The notes below the pieces were generated by a model. It did not search any database, was not told where the DNA came from, and saw nothing but the letters and a program-made list of their open reading frames with translations. From CAWACC01 sp964390695 (GTDB taxonomy: Bacteria > Chlamydiota > Chlamydiia > Chlamydiales > Parachlamydiaceae), in contig CAYMKI010000137.1 of assembly GCA_964390695.1 (NCBI GenBank), forward strand, positions 1-8,408: a stretch of 8,408 nt of DNA. The letters are read 5' to 3'. A program made the translations under genes and the position numbers. Numbering within the stretch: the first letter of the stretch is position 1; each line of letters starts with the position of its first letter. Positions 1 through 7,031 of this stretch are shown in pieces.

Positions 1-35
1 TAAATACACTGTACATGGCAAACAACCCCTGAAAT

Positions 36-40
36 GGAGA
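36..40 (+). promoter_or_regulatory. Ribosome binding site that favours the start at 46
   Basis: GGAGA ends 5 nt before the ATG at 46 (GGAG to ATG is 6 nt), a normal Shine-Dalgarno distance. It overlaps the upstream in-frame ATG at 34, which itself has only a C/A-rich stretch before it. The N-terminus is therefore more likely to begin Met-Ala-Phe-Asn than four residues earlier. Confidence 0.65.
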
Positions 41-45
41 CCTTC

Positions 46-2412
46 ATGGCTTTCAATCTCGACTTATCCTTCACTGAATTAACCAATGACAGCAATATAT
101 GCCTCACTCCCAGAACCCCCAGACCGTCTGTAACACCTGTATCTTCACCATCCCGAATATCTATCGAGGCATCGACCGCAACATCATTCCACACCACACA
201 AAACATCCACACAATTGCTCAAAACACTTTGGTGAATTCATCCACTGCTTTGAGTCTAGATGAACAAGCTATCGCTATTAATAAGAATGATCTGCATAGC
301 GATATGAAAAGCCACTATAATAAATATGCTAGCCGATACCCTTTTTTGAAAAGCATTTTGAGTGAGATTGAAAGCTTCAATGCACATAGCGAACAGTTTT
401 TATTAGCGGATAAATTACTGCATAATAGTCACTGCAGAGAAATTTTAGGCTTAGAAAAAAATACCCGGCATGCTTTTGGAAATGGCCAAGCCATGCTCAG
501 AATTAAAAACATCATGCAAGCTTCTTCTCAAGCTTCGCATACCTTTGAAGAAACATCGTTATCGACATTTACCCATATTCTCAAAACACTCCCTCAGCAG
601 CAAGCCGCACAGGTATTTAGGGTCTTGGACAGTTTAGCTGCCTCAAAAAATACTGTACATCCCTTCCAATCGTTTGAAAACTATGTTTCTAATGCCTTTA
701 AGTCGAATTCTTCCGGAGAAATGCTGGCATTTGAAAGCCTGCTGAACAAATTCAACACAGCCAATAATCGCAAATTTTCCAGCGAAGATGCTCTTGTCGA
801 TGAAGCTTACAAAGAATATCTGGAAGATAGACGGTTGGCATTGCAGGCCTTGATCCATATCTTGAAGGGAATTTGTTCCAAAGAGGCTAAACATTCCTCC
901 CATAACATCCAAATCAACGAACCTCTATCTGCTTTAGCTCTTTCCTTGTTAGAGCAGGTACGCGCTATCTATGAAGACGAGATGAACGCACCGATTCCCT
1001 TTGATTCCATTGGCCAATTACTTGAAAACCTTTTTTCCAATGAAAAAGGCAGATCTTCCAGCGCCCCCAACTCCCGCGAAACTACTCCAAGAATTCCCTC
1101 AGCATTATCTTCTCCGGAAATATCCACCGAGAGGCCACGTTCACCATCCTACCCACCCAGACGCTCCAGCCCTGTAATGCGGAGAAGATCCAGGGATGCC
1201 AGAACTCGCAATGTGAATTCGGAAAAATCTACGGCAGAAACTGTCCAGAAAATGGCACAGCAGATTTATAAAACACAGATTCCCCCTTTACCTCTCATGA
1301 GTAATTTACCCACCTCTAGTCCACATAGCAGCGAGGAATCATCACCCAAAACACCGTCTCCTAAAGTAACCTTTGAAGGCGATCATGCTAAAACTAACAA
1401 TAGGGCATCTTTTGAAGCATTAAGAGATGGCTTAAAAACCGAAAGATGCTTTTTCCATCTAAGCAAGCAGGGAGATTTGGTGTTTTGTCATGGGAAATTA
1501 GATGCCAAGTCAGTGAAACTTGTTTTAAAAAAGATCGATAACATGATCGATAGCTCGCTACCTGTTCCAGAATTTCATCAAATGATATCTCAGATCGATT
1601 CTTATCTATATAAAATGCTTGAACATAAAAGCTTTAAAGCCGTGTTCCATGACAACCCTGATATTTATGATTATTATTTAATAGTACATGTCAAGGTAAA
1701 ATATGGAGGTTGTATTTATACTTTTGAGCAATTCTACAATCATGGGCCTGAATTCCTAAAGCTGCTGGAAAGCAAAAACATCCCTAAAGATTTTTCCGTA
1801 GATTTATATGGCACCGAGGTCGAAATTTATCCTTGGTTTAGCCCAAAATCGCGCTTTCCCTCCGTCTGGTTTACTGGTTTGGATGTATTAAAAGCCCCGG
1901 CCGAAAAATTTCGATCTAAAATCCGGGAGTTAGAATCTGAGCTTGCCAGGTTGAATCAGGTGTTTGAAAAACATCTTTTTGAGGCAGAGGGCCTGCATCT
2001 CCTGCGCGAAGAATATCCTAGCCAATCTAAAAAACAGCTAAGAAACCACGACTTCATCACAACTTTATTTAGAGACCTGGGAAAAGAAAAATTCACTTCT
2101 CTGGATAATCCGATATGTACGGATAAGACCTTGTTGCAGCTTGTAGAAAAGATTTTCGTGTTAGAAAACAAGATTAATTACCTGACCTCACACCAGCATT
2201 TTCCTTCCATAGATTTGGTGTTTCAAGAGTTTGAAACCGCCATAAATGAACTTAAAAGCCAGAACAATTCCAATATCAAGGTTGTGAAAGATTTAGCGAC
2301 CCATTTGCTATTAGAGTCCGATGATCCTAGGCTGGAAATATATATTCAAAGATTACTTGAGCATCCCTATGTGCACGTAGAAGCTATTTTAAAAGAATTA
2401 ATTAACAATTAA
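46..2412 (+). CDS. Candidate secreted effector with RGS-like domain, function unproven
   Basis: I do not recognise this 788-residue protein as a named family. Start: an ATG at 34 is in frame, but GGAGA at 36-40 lies 6 nt before the ATG at 46, so 46 is preferred (residue 1 below). Layout: a Ser/Thr/Pro-rich, disordered-looking N-terminus (about 17-70); a helical region (about 75-185); a segment at about 191-331 that matches the RGS pattern by eye; a Ser/Pro/Arg-rich linker (about 337-445) with an arginine cluster at 372-388; a C-terminal mixed alpha/beta region of unknown type (about 452-615); and charged, coiled-coil-prone helices (about 620-655) before a helical tail. There is no signal peptide, membrane segment or lipobox, so a Sec route is unlikely. 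A Ser/Thr-rich N-terminus is common in type III substrates, and eukaryotic-like domains are typical of effectors of intracellular bacteria; the effector call is inference. It is transcribed convergently to the proline genes and is probably unrelated to them. The reading frame is certain; the function is not. Confidence 0.9.
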   Translation: MAFNLDLSFTELTNDSNICLTPRTPRPSVTPVSSPSRISIEASTATSFHTTQNIHTIAQNTLVNSSTALSLDEQAIAINKNDLHSDMKSHYNKYASRYPFLKSILSEIESFNAHSEQFLLADKLLHNSHCREILGLEKNTRHAFGNGQAMLRIKNIMQASSQASHTFEETSLSTFTHILKTLPQQQAAQVFRVLDSLAASKNTVHPFQSFENYVSNAFKSNSSGEMLAFESLLNKFNTANNRKFSSEDALVDEAYKEYLEDRRLALQALIHILKGICSKEAKHSSHNIQINEPLSALALSLLEQVRAIYEDEMNAPIPFDSIGQLLENLFSNEKGRSSSAPNSRETTPRIPSALSSPEISTERPRSPSYPPRRSSPVMRRRSRDARTRNVNSEKSTAETVQKMAQQIYKTQIPPLPLMSNLPTSSPHSSEESSPKTPSPKVTFEGDHAKTNNRASFEALRDGLKTERCFFHLSKQGDLVFCHGKLDAKSVKLVLKKIDNMIDSSLPVPEFHQMISQIDSYLYKMLEHKSFKAVFHDNPDIYDYYLIVHVKVKYGGCIYTFEQFYNHGPEFLKLLESKNIPKDFSVDLYGTEVEIYPWFSPKSRFPSVWFTGLDVLKAPAEKFRSKIRELESELARLNQVFEKHLFEAEGLHLLREEYPSQSKKQLRNHDFITTLFRDLGKEKFTSLDNPICTDKTLLQLVEKIFVLENKINYLTSHQHFPSIDLVFQEFETAINELKSQNNSNIKVVKDLATHLLLESDDPRLEIYIQRLLEHPYVHVEAILKELINN
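616..1038 (+). other. RGS-like domain inside the 788-aa protein
   Basis: Residues about 191-331 follow the conserved spacing of RGS domains as I remember them from RGS4 and relatives. Phe210, Tyr213, Val214 and Phe218 match the F-x-x-F-L-x-x-x-F helix. Glu225, Leu227, Phe229 and Phe236 match E-N-L-x-F-W followed by a conserved F. Ala254, Tyr255, Tyr258 and Leu259 match the A-x-x-I-Y-x-x-F-I helix. Glu292-Pro293 match the L-x-E-P turn, and the helix from about 297 to 315, then Pro-containing residues and a final Leu-Leu-x-x-Leu-Phe, match the last two RGS helices. Differences: the Asn of E-N-L (Asn88 in RGS4) is Met226, the Trp is Glu230, and the position of Asn128 is probably Gln289. The fold match is plausible, but GAP catalysis of the classical kind is doubtful. 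This is an alignment by eye, without a profile search. Confidence 0.5.
1060..1365 (+). other. Ser/Pro/Arg-rich disordered linker with proline-directed sites
   Basis: Residues about 339-440 of the 788-aa protein are low-complexity and rich in Ser, Pro, Thr and Arg, without regular hydrophobic spacing. Eight Ser-Pro or Thr-Pro dipeptides occur here (Thr347, Ser356, Ser366, Ser375, Ser425, Ser433, Thr436, Ser438), the last three within six residues. Between residues 372 and 388 there are eight arginines, including Arg379-Arg381, and only one acidic residue, resembling a basic nuclear-localisation or acidic-surface-binding patch. The segment separates the RGS-like half from the C-terminal half and probably acts as a flexible linker. 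Confidence 0.6.
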
Positions 2413-2418
2413 TATTAA
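2409..2418. repeat. 10-bp palindrome holding both convergent stop codons
   Basis: TTAATATTAA is a perfect palindrome. The TAA of the plus-strand gene (2410-2412) and the TAA of proC on the minus strand (2415-2417) both lie inside it, separated by 2 nt. The surrounding 2397-2430 is nearly pure A/T with no G/C-rich stem, so it does not look like an intrinsic terminator for either direction. Confidence 0.8.
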
Positions 2419-3230
2419 TATATATTATGCTTTGCGATATCCTTGGAGCGATCTTGTGCTTCTATAAAGGTGCTTATAATTCCGTATCTTACATTCTCTT
2501 TTTCCAAGCGGTTCAGTCCGGCAATCGTAGTGCCGGCAGGAGAACTGACTTGCCATTTTAACTCGGCGGGATGCTTGCCTGTTTCTTCCAACATCTTGAT
2601 AGACCCTTTCAACATTTCCAACACCATTTGCAAGGACTGGGTGGAAGAAAAACCCATCGTGATTCCCGCTTCTACCATAGCTTCGATTAATACAAAAGCA
2701 AAGGCAGGACCCGATCCGGTCAAAGATGTCAAGGCATCCATTTTATCTTCAGGCAGCCAATACAAAGCTCCAAAAGGAGAAAAGATTTGCTCTATCTTCT
2801 TTTTTATGTCTTTAGGCAGCACTTCATATTCGCACAATCCCAAAATCCCTTTTTCATATTTGACGGCCAGATTAGGCATCATGCGCAATAAGGTCACATG
2901 GCCAAAATGATGCTTAAGTTGCCTCACCGGCACGCCTGCGAGGATGCTCACCAATAAATGGGAATGGCTCAAGCTTTCTTTGATCTCATGTGCCACCGAA
3001 ACTAAGTTTTGAGGCTTGATAGCTAAAAGGATAATTTCCGACTGCTTCACCAGTTCAACAGGAGACTTTAGAGCAGTGCCTCCCGATTCGGAAGCCACCT
3101 TTTGTGCTTTATCATACGTTCTATCGACTAAAAAAAGCTCATGGGCGGCTCCTAATTTCTTAGCGAAGCTGGAACCCATTTGGCCGCAGCCTATGATGCC
3201 TATTTTGATTTTTTTACTATTTGCGGACAT
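2415..3230 (-). CDS. proC: Pyrroline-5-carboxylate reductase
   Basis: ProC catalyses the last step of proline synthesis, the NAD(P)H-dependent reduction of 1-pyrroline-5-carboxylate to L-proline in the cytosol. The 271-residue length is normal for the family. An N-terminal Rossmann fold begins with G-I-I-G-C-G-Q-M-G (11-19), followed by A-I-K-P-Q (70-74) and the R-M-M-P-N segment (116-120). The C-terminal helical dimerisation and substrate domain carries S-L-T-G-S-G-P-A-F (169-177) and the family signature spanning about 220-243, from His-Pro-Ala-Glu-Leu through S-S-P-A-G-T-T. No key residue appears to be missing. The start at 3230 has AAAGGGG 6 nt upstream. The gene begins inside the last codons of proA (14-nt overlap), pointing to co-transcription and probably coupled translation, and it is the last gene of the proB-proA-proC run. 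Downstream it collides with the convergent plus-strand gene after only 2 nt. Confidence 0.97.
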   Translation of the reverse strand: MSANSKKIKIGIIGCGQMGSSFAKKLGAAHELFLVDRTYDKAQKVASESGGTALKSPVELVKQSEIILLAIKPQNLVSVAHEIKESLSHSHLLVSILAGVPVRQLKHHFGHVTLLRMMPNLAVKYEKGILGLCEYEVLPKDIKKKIEQIFSPFGALYWLPEDKMDALTSLTGSGPAFAFVLIEAMVEAGITMGFSSTQSLQMVLEMLKGSIKMLEETGKHPAELKWQVSSPAGTTIAGLNRLEKENVRYGIISTFIEAQDRSKDIAKHNIY

Positions 3231-4494
3231 GATAAGCCCCTTTGATCACCCATTTATAACTGGTTAATTCCCTCAATCCCATCGGACCTCGTGCATGCAG
3301 TTTTTGCGTGCTTATGGCCACCTCAGCCCCTAAACCCAGCTGTCCCCCATCTGTAAAGCGGGTAGAAGCGTTGACGTAGACAGCAGCTGAATCTATGCTG
3401 CGAGTAAATTCATCGGCATGCCGGCTATTTTCGGTCAAAATACCGTCGCTATGTCCAGAGCTATACCGCTGGATATGCTGCATAGCTTCTTCCAAGGAAG
3501 CTACCTGTCTTATGCCTAAGGTTAAACTCAGCCACTCTGTATTCCAATCGCTGTGATCGTTGGCCAACATGACATTGGCATGATGAGCTGTTGATGATGG
3601 ATTTAACATATTATAGGTGGTGGAATCAACTTTAAAGATTACACCTGCAGGCGTTAGGCGCTTAAAAACTTTTCTAATACACTCACCTGCAATACTTTCA
3701 TGTACTAGCAAAGTATCTAAAGCATTACATACGGTAGGTCTCTGGGTCTTGGCATTATAGATCACTTCAACCGCTTTGTCCACATCCACAAGGTTATCGA
3801 CATATAGATGGCAAATACCGATCCCGCCGGTTATGACTGGAATCGTGCTATGCTCTCGGCAAAATTGGTGCAAATTAGCACCCCCTCGCGGGATGATGAG
3901 ATCGACGTAATCATGCATCTTTAGAAGTTCTTTGACATAGTTTCGATCGGTGCTGTCGATAAATTGAATAGCCTCCGGCGGCAATGCCGCTGCTTGCATA
4001 GCTTTTTGAATAAGTTTTACGAGTATGCGATTAGAATGCAAGGTTTCTGATCCACCCCGCAGGATAACGCTATTGCCGGTCTTGATCGATAATGCCGCTA
4101 CATCCACCGTGACATTCGGGCGAGCTTCATAGATCACTCCGAGAACCCCTAGAGGCACTCGCTGTTTTACCGTATGCAGACCATTGGAAAGGGTATTTTC
4201 ATCAAAGATTTCACCTATGGGATCGGGCAAAGCGATCAAAGCTCTCACATCATTGGCCATTCCTAATAATCGACCTTGAAGGGAGAGCCGATCTAGCATG
4301 GCTAAAGAAAGCCCTTCTGTTTTACCATCCTCAATATCAATGGCATTGGCTGCCAGTATAGCTTCCTGCTGATTTTCTAGAGCTTTAGCTATGAGCTCCA
4401 AGGCTTTATTTTTTGCTTCTGAGGTCGCTAAAGCCATTAACTTGGAGGCTTTTCTGGCTTTCTGTCCCAGGGTAGTTAAATCGACTTCCATCAT
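3217..4494 (-). CDS. proA: Gamma-glutamyl phosphate reductase
   Basis: ProA is the second enzyme of proline synthesis. It reduces the labile L-glutamyl 5-phosphate made by ProB to glutamate 5-semialdehyde with NADPH; the product cyclises spontaneously to pyrroline-5-carboxylate. The 425 residues have the aldehyde-dehydrogenase-type layout. The V-P-L-G-V-L-G-V-I-Y-E-A-R-P-N block (113-127) and the I-L-R-G-G-S-E block (144-150) belong to the cofactor domain. Cys256, in the T-V-C-N-A-L-D context, is the expected catalytic thiol. The stretch at 335-352 with H-I-x-x-Y-S-S-G-H-S-D-x-I is the diagnostic family signature, and V-N-A-S-T-R-F-T-D-G-G (374-384) follows. Of two adjacent ATG codons, the one at 4494 has GAGGAG 8 nt upstream and is preferred. 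The gene starts 19 nt after proB and its TAG overlaps the start of proC, as expected for enzymes that channel an unstable intermediate. Confidence 0.97.
   Translation of the reverse strand: MMEVDLTTLGQKARKASKLMALATSEAKNKALELIAKALENQQEAILAANAIDIEDGKTEGLSLAMLDRLSLQGRLLGMANDVRALIALPDPIGEIFDENTLSNGLHTVKQRVPLGVLGVIYEARPNVTVDVAALSIKTGNSVILRGGSETLHSNRILVKLIQKAMQAAALPPEAIQFIDSTDRNYVKELLKMHDYVDLIIPRGGANLHQFCREHSTIPVITGGIGICHLYVDNLVDVDKAVEVIYNAKTQRPTVCNALDTLLVHESIAGECIRKVFKRLTPAGVIFKVDSTTYNMLNPSSTAHHANVMLANDHSDWNTEWLSLTLGIRQVASLEEAMQHIQRYSSGHSDGILTENSRHADEFTRSIDSAAVYVNASTRFTDGGQLGLGAEVAISTQKLHARGPMGLRELTSYKWVIKGAYHVRK
3237..3243 (-). promoter_or_regulatory. proC ribosome binding site inside proA
   Basis: On the minus strand AAAGGGG ends 6 nt before the proC ATG. 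It lies within the last coding codons of proA, so ribosomes finishing proA pass directly over it. Confidence 0.6.
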
Positions 4495-4502
4495 ACATTA
4501 CG

Positions 4503-4508
4503 CTCCTC
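4503..4508 (-). promoter_or_regulatory. proA ribosome binding site
   Basis: GAGGAG on the minus strand lies 8 nt before the first of two consecutive ATG codons (4494) and 11 nt before the second (4491). This favours the first and is the strongest Shine-Dalgarno sequence in the proline cluster. Confidence 0.65.
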
Positions 4509-4513
4509 AAAAT

Positions 4514-5614
4514 TTAGTAAACAGCCAAGTCGTCGCGATGAATGATCTCATCACCGCACGTATAGCCTAAAGCGTCTTCGATCTGCTGGGTTTTTAACCC
4601 CTTGATGACTTGAATTTCTTGGCTGGAATAGTTCGTAACCCCTACGGCTACAGCTACACCTTCAGGAGATATGCACTGGACGATAGAACCGCGATCGAAA
4701 GTGTTTTTGGTGGCTGTAATACCGACTGACAAAAGACTTGCTCCTTCTTTAGCTATTTTGTTTGCAGCGCCGGCATCCAATATAATTTGCCCTTGGACTT
4801 TTTCTGACAGCACCCAGCGCTTGCGGCTTTCGCGCGGAGTCGAATGTGCTTTAAATAGCGTTCCAATATGTTCTCCTGCGGCTATTTTGAGCATCACATC
4901 CGGATGGGCAGAAGATGCTATGATAGTTTGGGTTCCTGCTCTGGTAGCTACCTGAGCAGCTTGCAGCTTAGTGATCATGCCGCCGGTGCCTAAGCCACCG
5001 CTTGAATCTCCTGCTAAGGCAAATACCGATTCATCAATTTTGTCCACAATGGGTATGAGTCGAGCATCTGCATGCTTTCGGGGGTCTTCTGTAAATAATC
5101 CTTGTTGATCTGTTAACAGCACTAGCATATCTGCAGCCAATAAATTGGCCACGAGTGCCGATAAATTATCATTATCGCCGACTTTTATTTCGTCTGTCGC
5201 CACCGTATCATTTTCATTAATGATAGGCACCACATTATAGTGCAATAGAGCCTGCAGAGTGTCTCGGGCATTTAAATATCGCTGGCGGTTTGAAAAATCG
5301 CTGCGTGTAAGGAGAACCTGTCCGACTGGAATATCATAGATACGGAACAGCTCCGACCAAATTTGCATCAAGTGCACTTGACCTACAGAGGTTAACATCT
5401 GTTTAAAAGGCAACGTGCGATTCATCGGCGGATGCTGGAGAATTTCACGTCCGGCAGCACCAGCCCCGGAAGTAACCAAAATAACTTGATGGCCTTGCTG
5501 ATGCAGCGCAGCCACTTGGCGGACAAAGTCTAGCATCACACGTCTGGACAGTTGCTTTGAACCTGCCGTCAAGGTGCTCGTGCCGATTTTAAAAATAAAT
5601 AGAGAATTTGACAT
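4514..5614 (-). CDS. proB: Glutamate 5-kinase with C-terminal PUA domain
   Basis: ProB commits glutamate to proline synthesis by ATP-dependent phosphorylation of its gamma-carboxylate. Length (366 aa) and layout match the E. coli enzyme (367 aa). The amino-acid-kinase domain (1 to about 255) contains K-I-G-T-S (9-13), V-T-S-G-A (47-51), N-E-N-D-T-V (133-138), D-N-D-N-L-S-A-L-V (147-155), L-L-T-D-Q-Q-G-L (166-173) and the glycine-rich G-T-G-G-M-I-T-K-L (209-217). A PUA domain follows at about 272-350. Asp106 and Glu142 correspond to E. coli positions 107 and 143, where changes are known to relieve proline feedback inhibition; both are intact, so end-product control is probably retained. Start: no convincing Shine-Dalgarno precedes the ATG at 5614, but the Lys9 motif leaves little room for a later start and no alternative start is visible just upstream. 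It lies 50 nt after the beta-CASP gene and 19 nt before proA. Confidence 0.97.
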   Translation of the reverse strand: MSNSLFIFKIGTSTLTAGSKQLSRRVMLDFVRQVAALHQQGHQVILVTSGAGAAGREILQHPPMNRTLPFKQMLTSVGQVHLMQIWSELFRIYDIPVGQVLLTRSDFSNRQRYLNARDTLQALLHYNVVPIINENDTVATDEIKVGDNDNLSALVANLLAADMLVLLTDQQGLFTEDPRKHADARLIPIVDKIDESVFALAGDSSGGLGTGGMITKLQAAQVATRAGTQTIIASSAHPDVMLKIAAGEHIGTLFKAHSTPRESRKRWVLSEKVQGQIILDAGAANKIAKEGASLLSVGITATKNTFDRGSIVQCISPEGVAVAVGVTNYSSQEIQVIKGLKTQQIEDALGYTCGDEIIHRDDLAVY

Positions 5615-5664
5615 GCTATTACTTATATGGAGGATAAATACCTCAAAGTATAATTTCCAATATA

Positions 5665-7029
5665 TTAATCTTCAATAATTAAACTTTGGTTAAGCTGAGG
5701 GATTTCAGCATCCCATTTTTTTGTATCCTTCAGTTTTTTTTGAAATGCTTCAGCCTGGTCTAGTTCTCCATGAATTAGAAATATCTTTGAAGGTTGCTGT
5801 TCCAAATCGCTGAGCCAATCGAGCAGATCATTTTGATCGCCATGGGCTGAGAGCCCGTCTAATTGTTTGATCTGCATCCGGAAAGGTACATCTTTGCCGT
5901 ACATTTTTATATACTTATCTCCATCCAGTAATTTTCTGCCCCTTGTGCCCTCGGCTTGAAATCCCACAAATAACAAAGTGTCTTTATCACAGTTGGCATG
6001 CTCTTCTAGGTAACTCAAAATTCTTCCACCCGTCATCATGCCGCTGCCGGCAATGATGACTTTAGGCCTTTTATCACGTCTAAGCTGCAAGGTATCGCTG
6101 AAACTGTTGACCATCTGGAAATGCGAACACATCTGCGAACACTCCGCCTGCGGTATACGATGCCAGGCTTGGGAATTATGGAATAGCTTGAGCATGTTCG
6201 CCCCCATGGGACTGTCCATAATCATTGGAATATGGGGGATTTTATGATCCCTCGCTAGCCTCCACAGCATCAGCATCAGCAATTGCGCCCTTTCTACGGC
6301 AAAGCTAGGAATAAACAGAGTACCGCCCCTATTGATCGTTTCGTTGACGATGCTTTGCAGTTCAGGAATCATACTTGCTTCATCTGGGTGCACTTTACCG
6401 CCATAGGTTGTTTCCATTAACAATATATCCGCTTTTTTGGGCTTTTTGGGAGGATATAGAATCAGATCGTTTCGCCTGCCCAGGTCGCCAGAAAATACTA
6501 GTGTCTTTCCTCCGATTTCAACTTCAATAAATGTTGAACCGAGAATATGTCCGTTGTATTGAAAGGTTATATGCAAATCCTCGATATGCAACTCAACACC
6601 TTCTTGTACCGGACAGAATAATTTAAGCGTCTGCTCAACATCCTTCAAATCATACAAAGGCAGGGCAGGCTTATGTTTGGAGTATCCTTCGCGGTTGCTT
6701 CTGTCTGCTTCTTCTTCCTGTATTTTTGCACTGTCCTCGAGGATGATCTTGGCGATCTCCAAGGTAGGGGGAGTGGCATAAATGCGCCCTTTAAAACCCA
6801 GCTTGACTAGACGTGGAAGATAGCCGGTGTGATCTAAATGCCCGTGAGTTAGGAATACTGCATGGATGCCTGAAGGATCAAAAGTCGGTGGCTGCCAATT
6901 CAATAAACGCAGATCTTTCAACCCCTGGAATAGGCCGCAGTCTATCAAGACTTTTTTATCTTTGGCTTCTAGTAAATACTTAGAGCCAGTCACTGTGCCT
7001 GATGCGCCTAAAAAAGTGAGATTCGCCAT
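5665..7029 (-). CDS. Beta-CASP metallo-beta-lactamase ribonuclease (CPSF-73/TTHA0252-like)
   Basis: This 454-residue protein belongs to the zinc-dependent MBL-fold nucleases with an inserted beta-CASP domain, the group that includes CPSF-73, Thermus TTHA0252 and, more distantly, RNase J; it is expected to cut RNA in the cytosol. The metal ligands are complete: T-H-G-H-L-D-H (61-67; His62, His64, Asp66, His67), His161 in N-G-H-I-L-G-S, Asp182 in F-S-G-D-L-G, and His420 in I-H-G-E. The beta-CASP motifs are Glu206 in M-E-T-T-Y-G (motif A), His396 in S-A-H-G-D (motif B) and His420 (motif C). G-S-G-M-M-T-G-G-R (328-336) is another strong family hallmark, and the RMMBL-type region occupies about 380-440. 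An in-frame TTG lies two codons upstream, but the ATG at 7029 is correctly spaced from AAAAAGGA. The start is 2 nt beyond the TGA of the upstream gene, implying translational coupling. The RNA target is unknown. Confidence 0.93.
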   Translation of the reverse strand: MANLTFLGASGTVTGSKYLLEAKDKKVLIDCGLFQGLKDLRLLNWQPPTFDPSGIHAVFLTHGHLDHTGYLPRLVKLGFKGRIYATPPTLEIAKIILEDSAKIQEEEADRSNREGYSKHKPALPLYDLKDVEQTLKLFCPVQEGVELHIEDLHITFQYNGHILGSTFIEVEIGGKTLVFSGDLGRRNDLILYPPKKPKKADILLMETTYGGKVHPDEASMIPELQSIVNETINRGGTLFIPSFAVERAQLLMLMLWRLARDHKIPHIPMIMDSPMGANMLKLFHNSQAWHRIPQAECSQMCSHFQMVNSFSDTLQLRRDKRPKVIIAGSGMMTGGRILSYLEEHANCDKDTLLFVGFQAEGTRGRKLLDGDKYIKMYGKDVPFRMQIKQLDGLSAHGDQNDLLDWLSDLEQQPSKIFLIHGELDQAEAFQKKLKDTKKWDAEIPQLNQSLIIED

Positions 7030-7031
7030 TG

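Noticed and set aside
643..912. 89-codon minus-strand frame inside the 788-aa gene
   Set aside because: It lies within a well-supported gene, has no ribosome site of note and no domain.
2395..2435. Intrinsic bidirectional terminator between the convergent genes
   Set aside because: The only symmetrical element is A/T-only and 10 bp long; there is no G/C stem or clean T-run.
2443..2910. 155-codon plus-strand open frame antisense to proC
   Set aside because: It lies wholly inside proC, whose motifs are intact; the translation has no recognisable domain and the frame is a by-product of proC codon use.
5622..5650. GGAGG on the plus strand followed by a short reading frame
   Set aside because: The frame is only eight codons long in an intergenic gap, with no promoter or conservation evidence.
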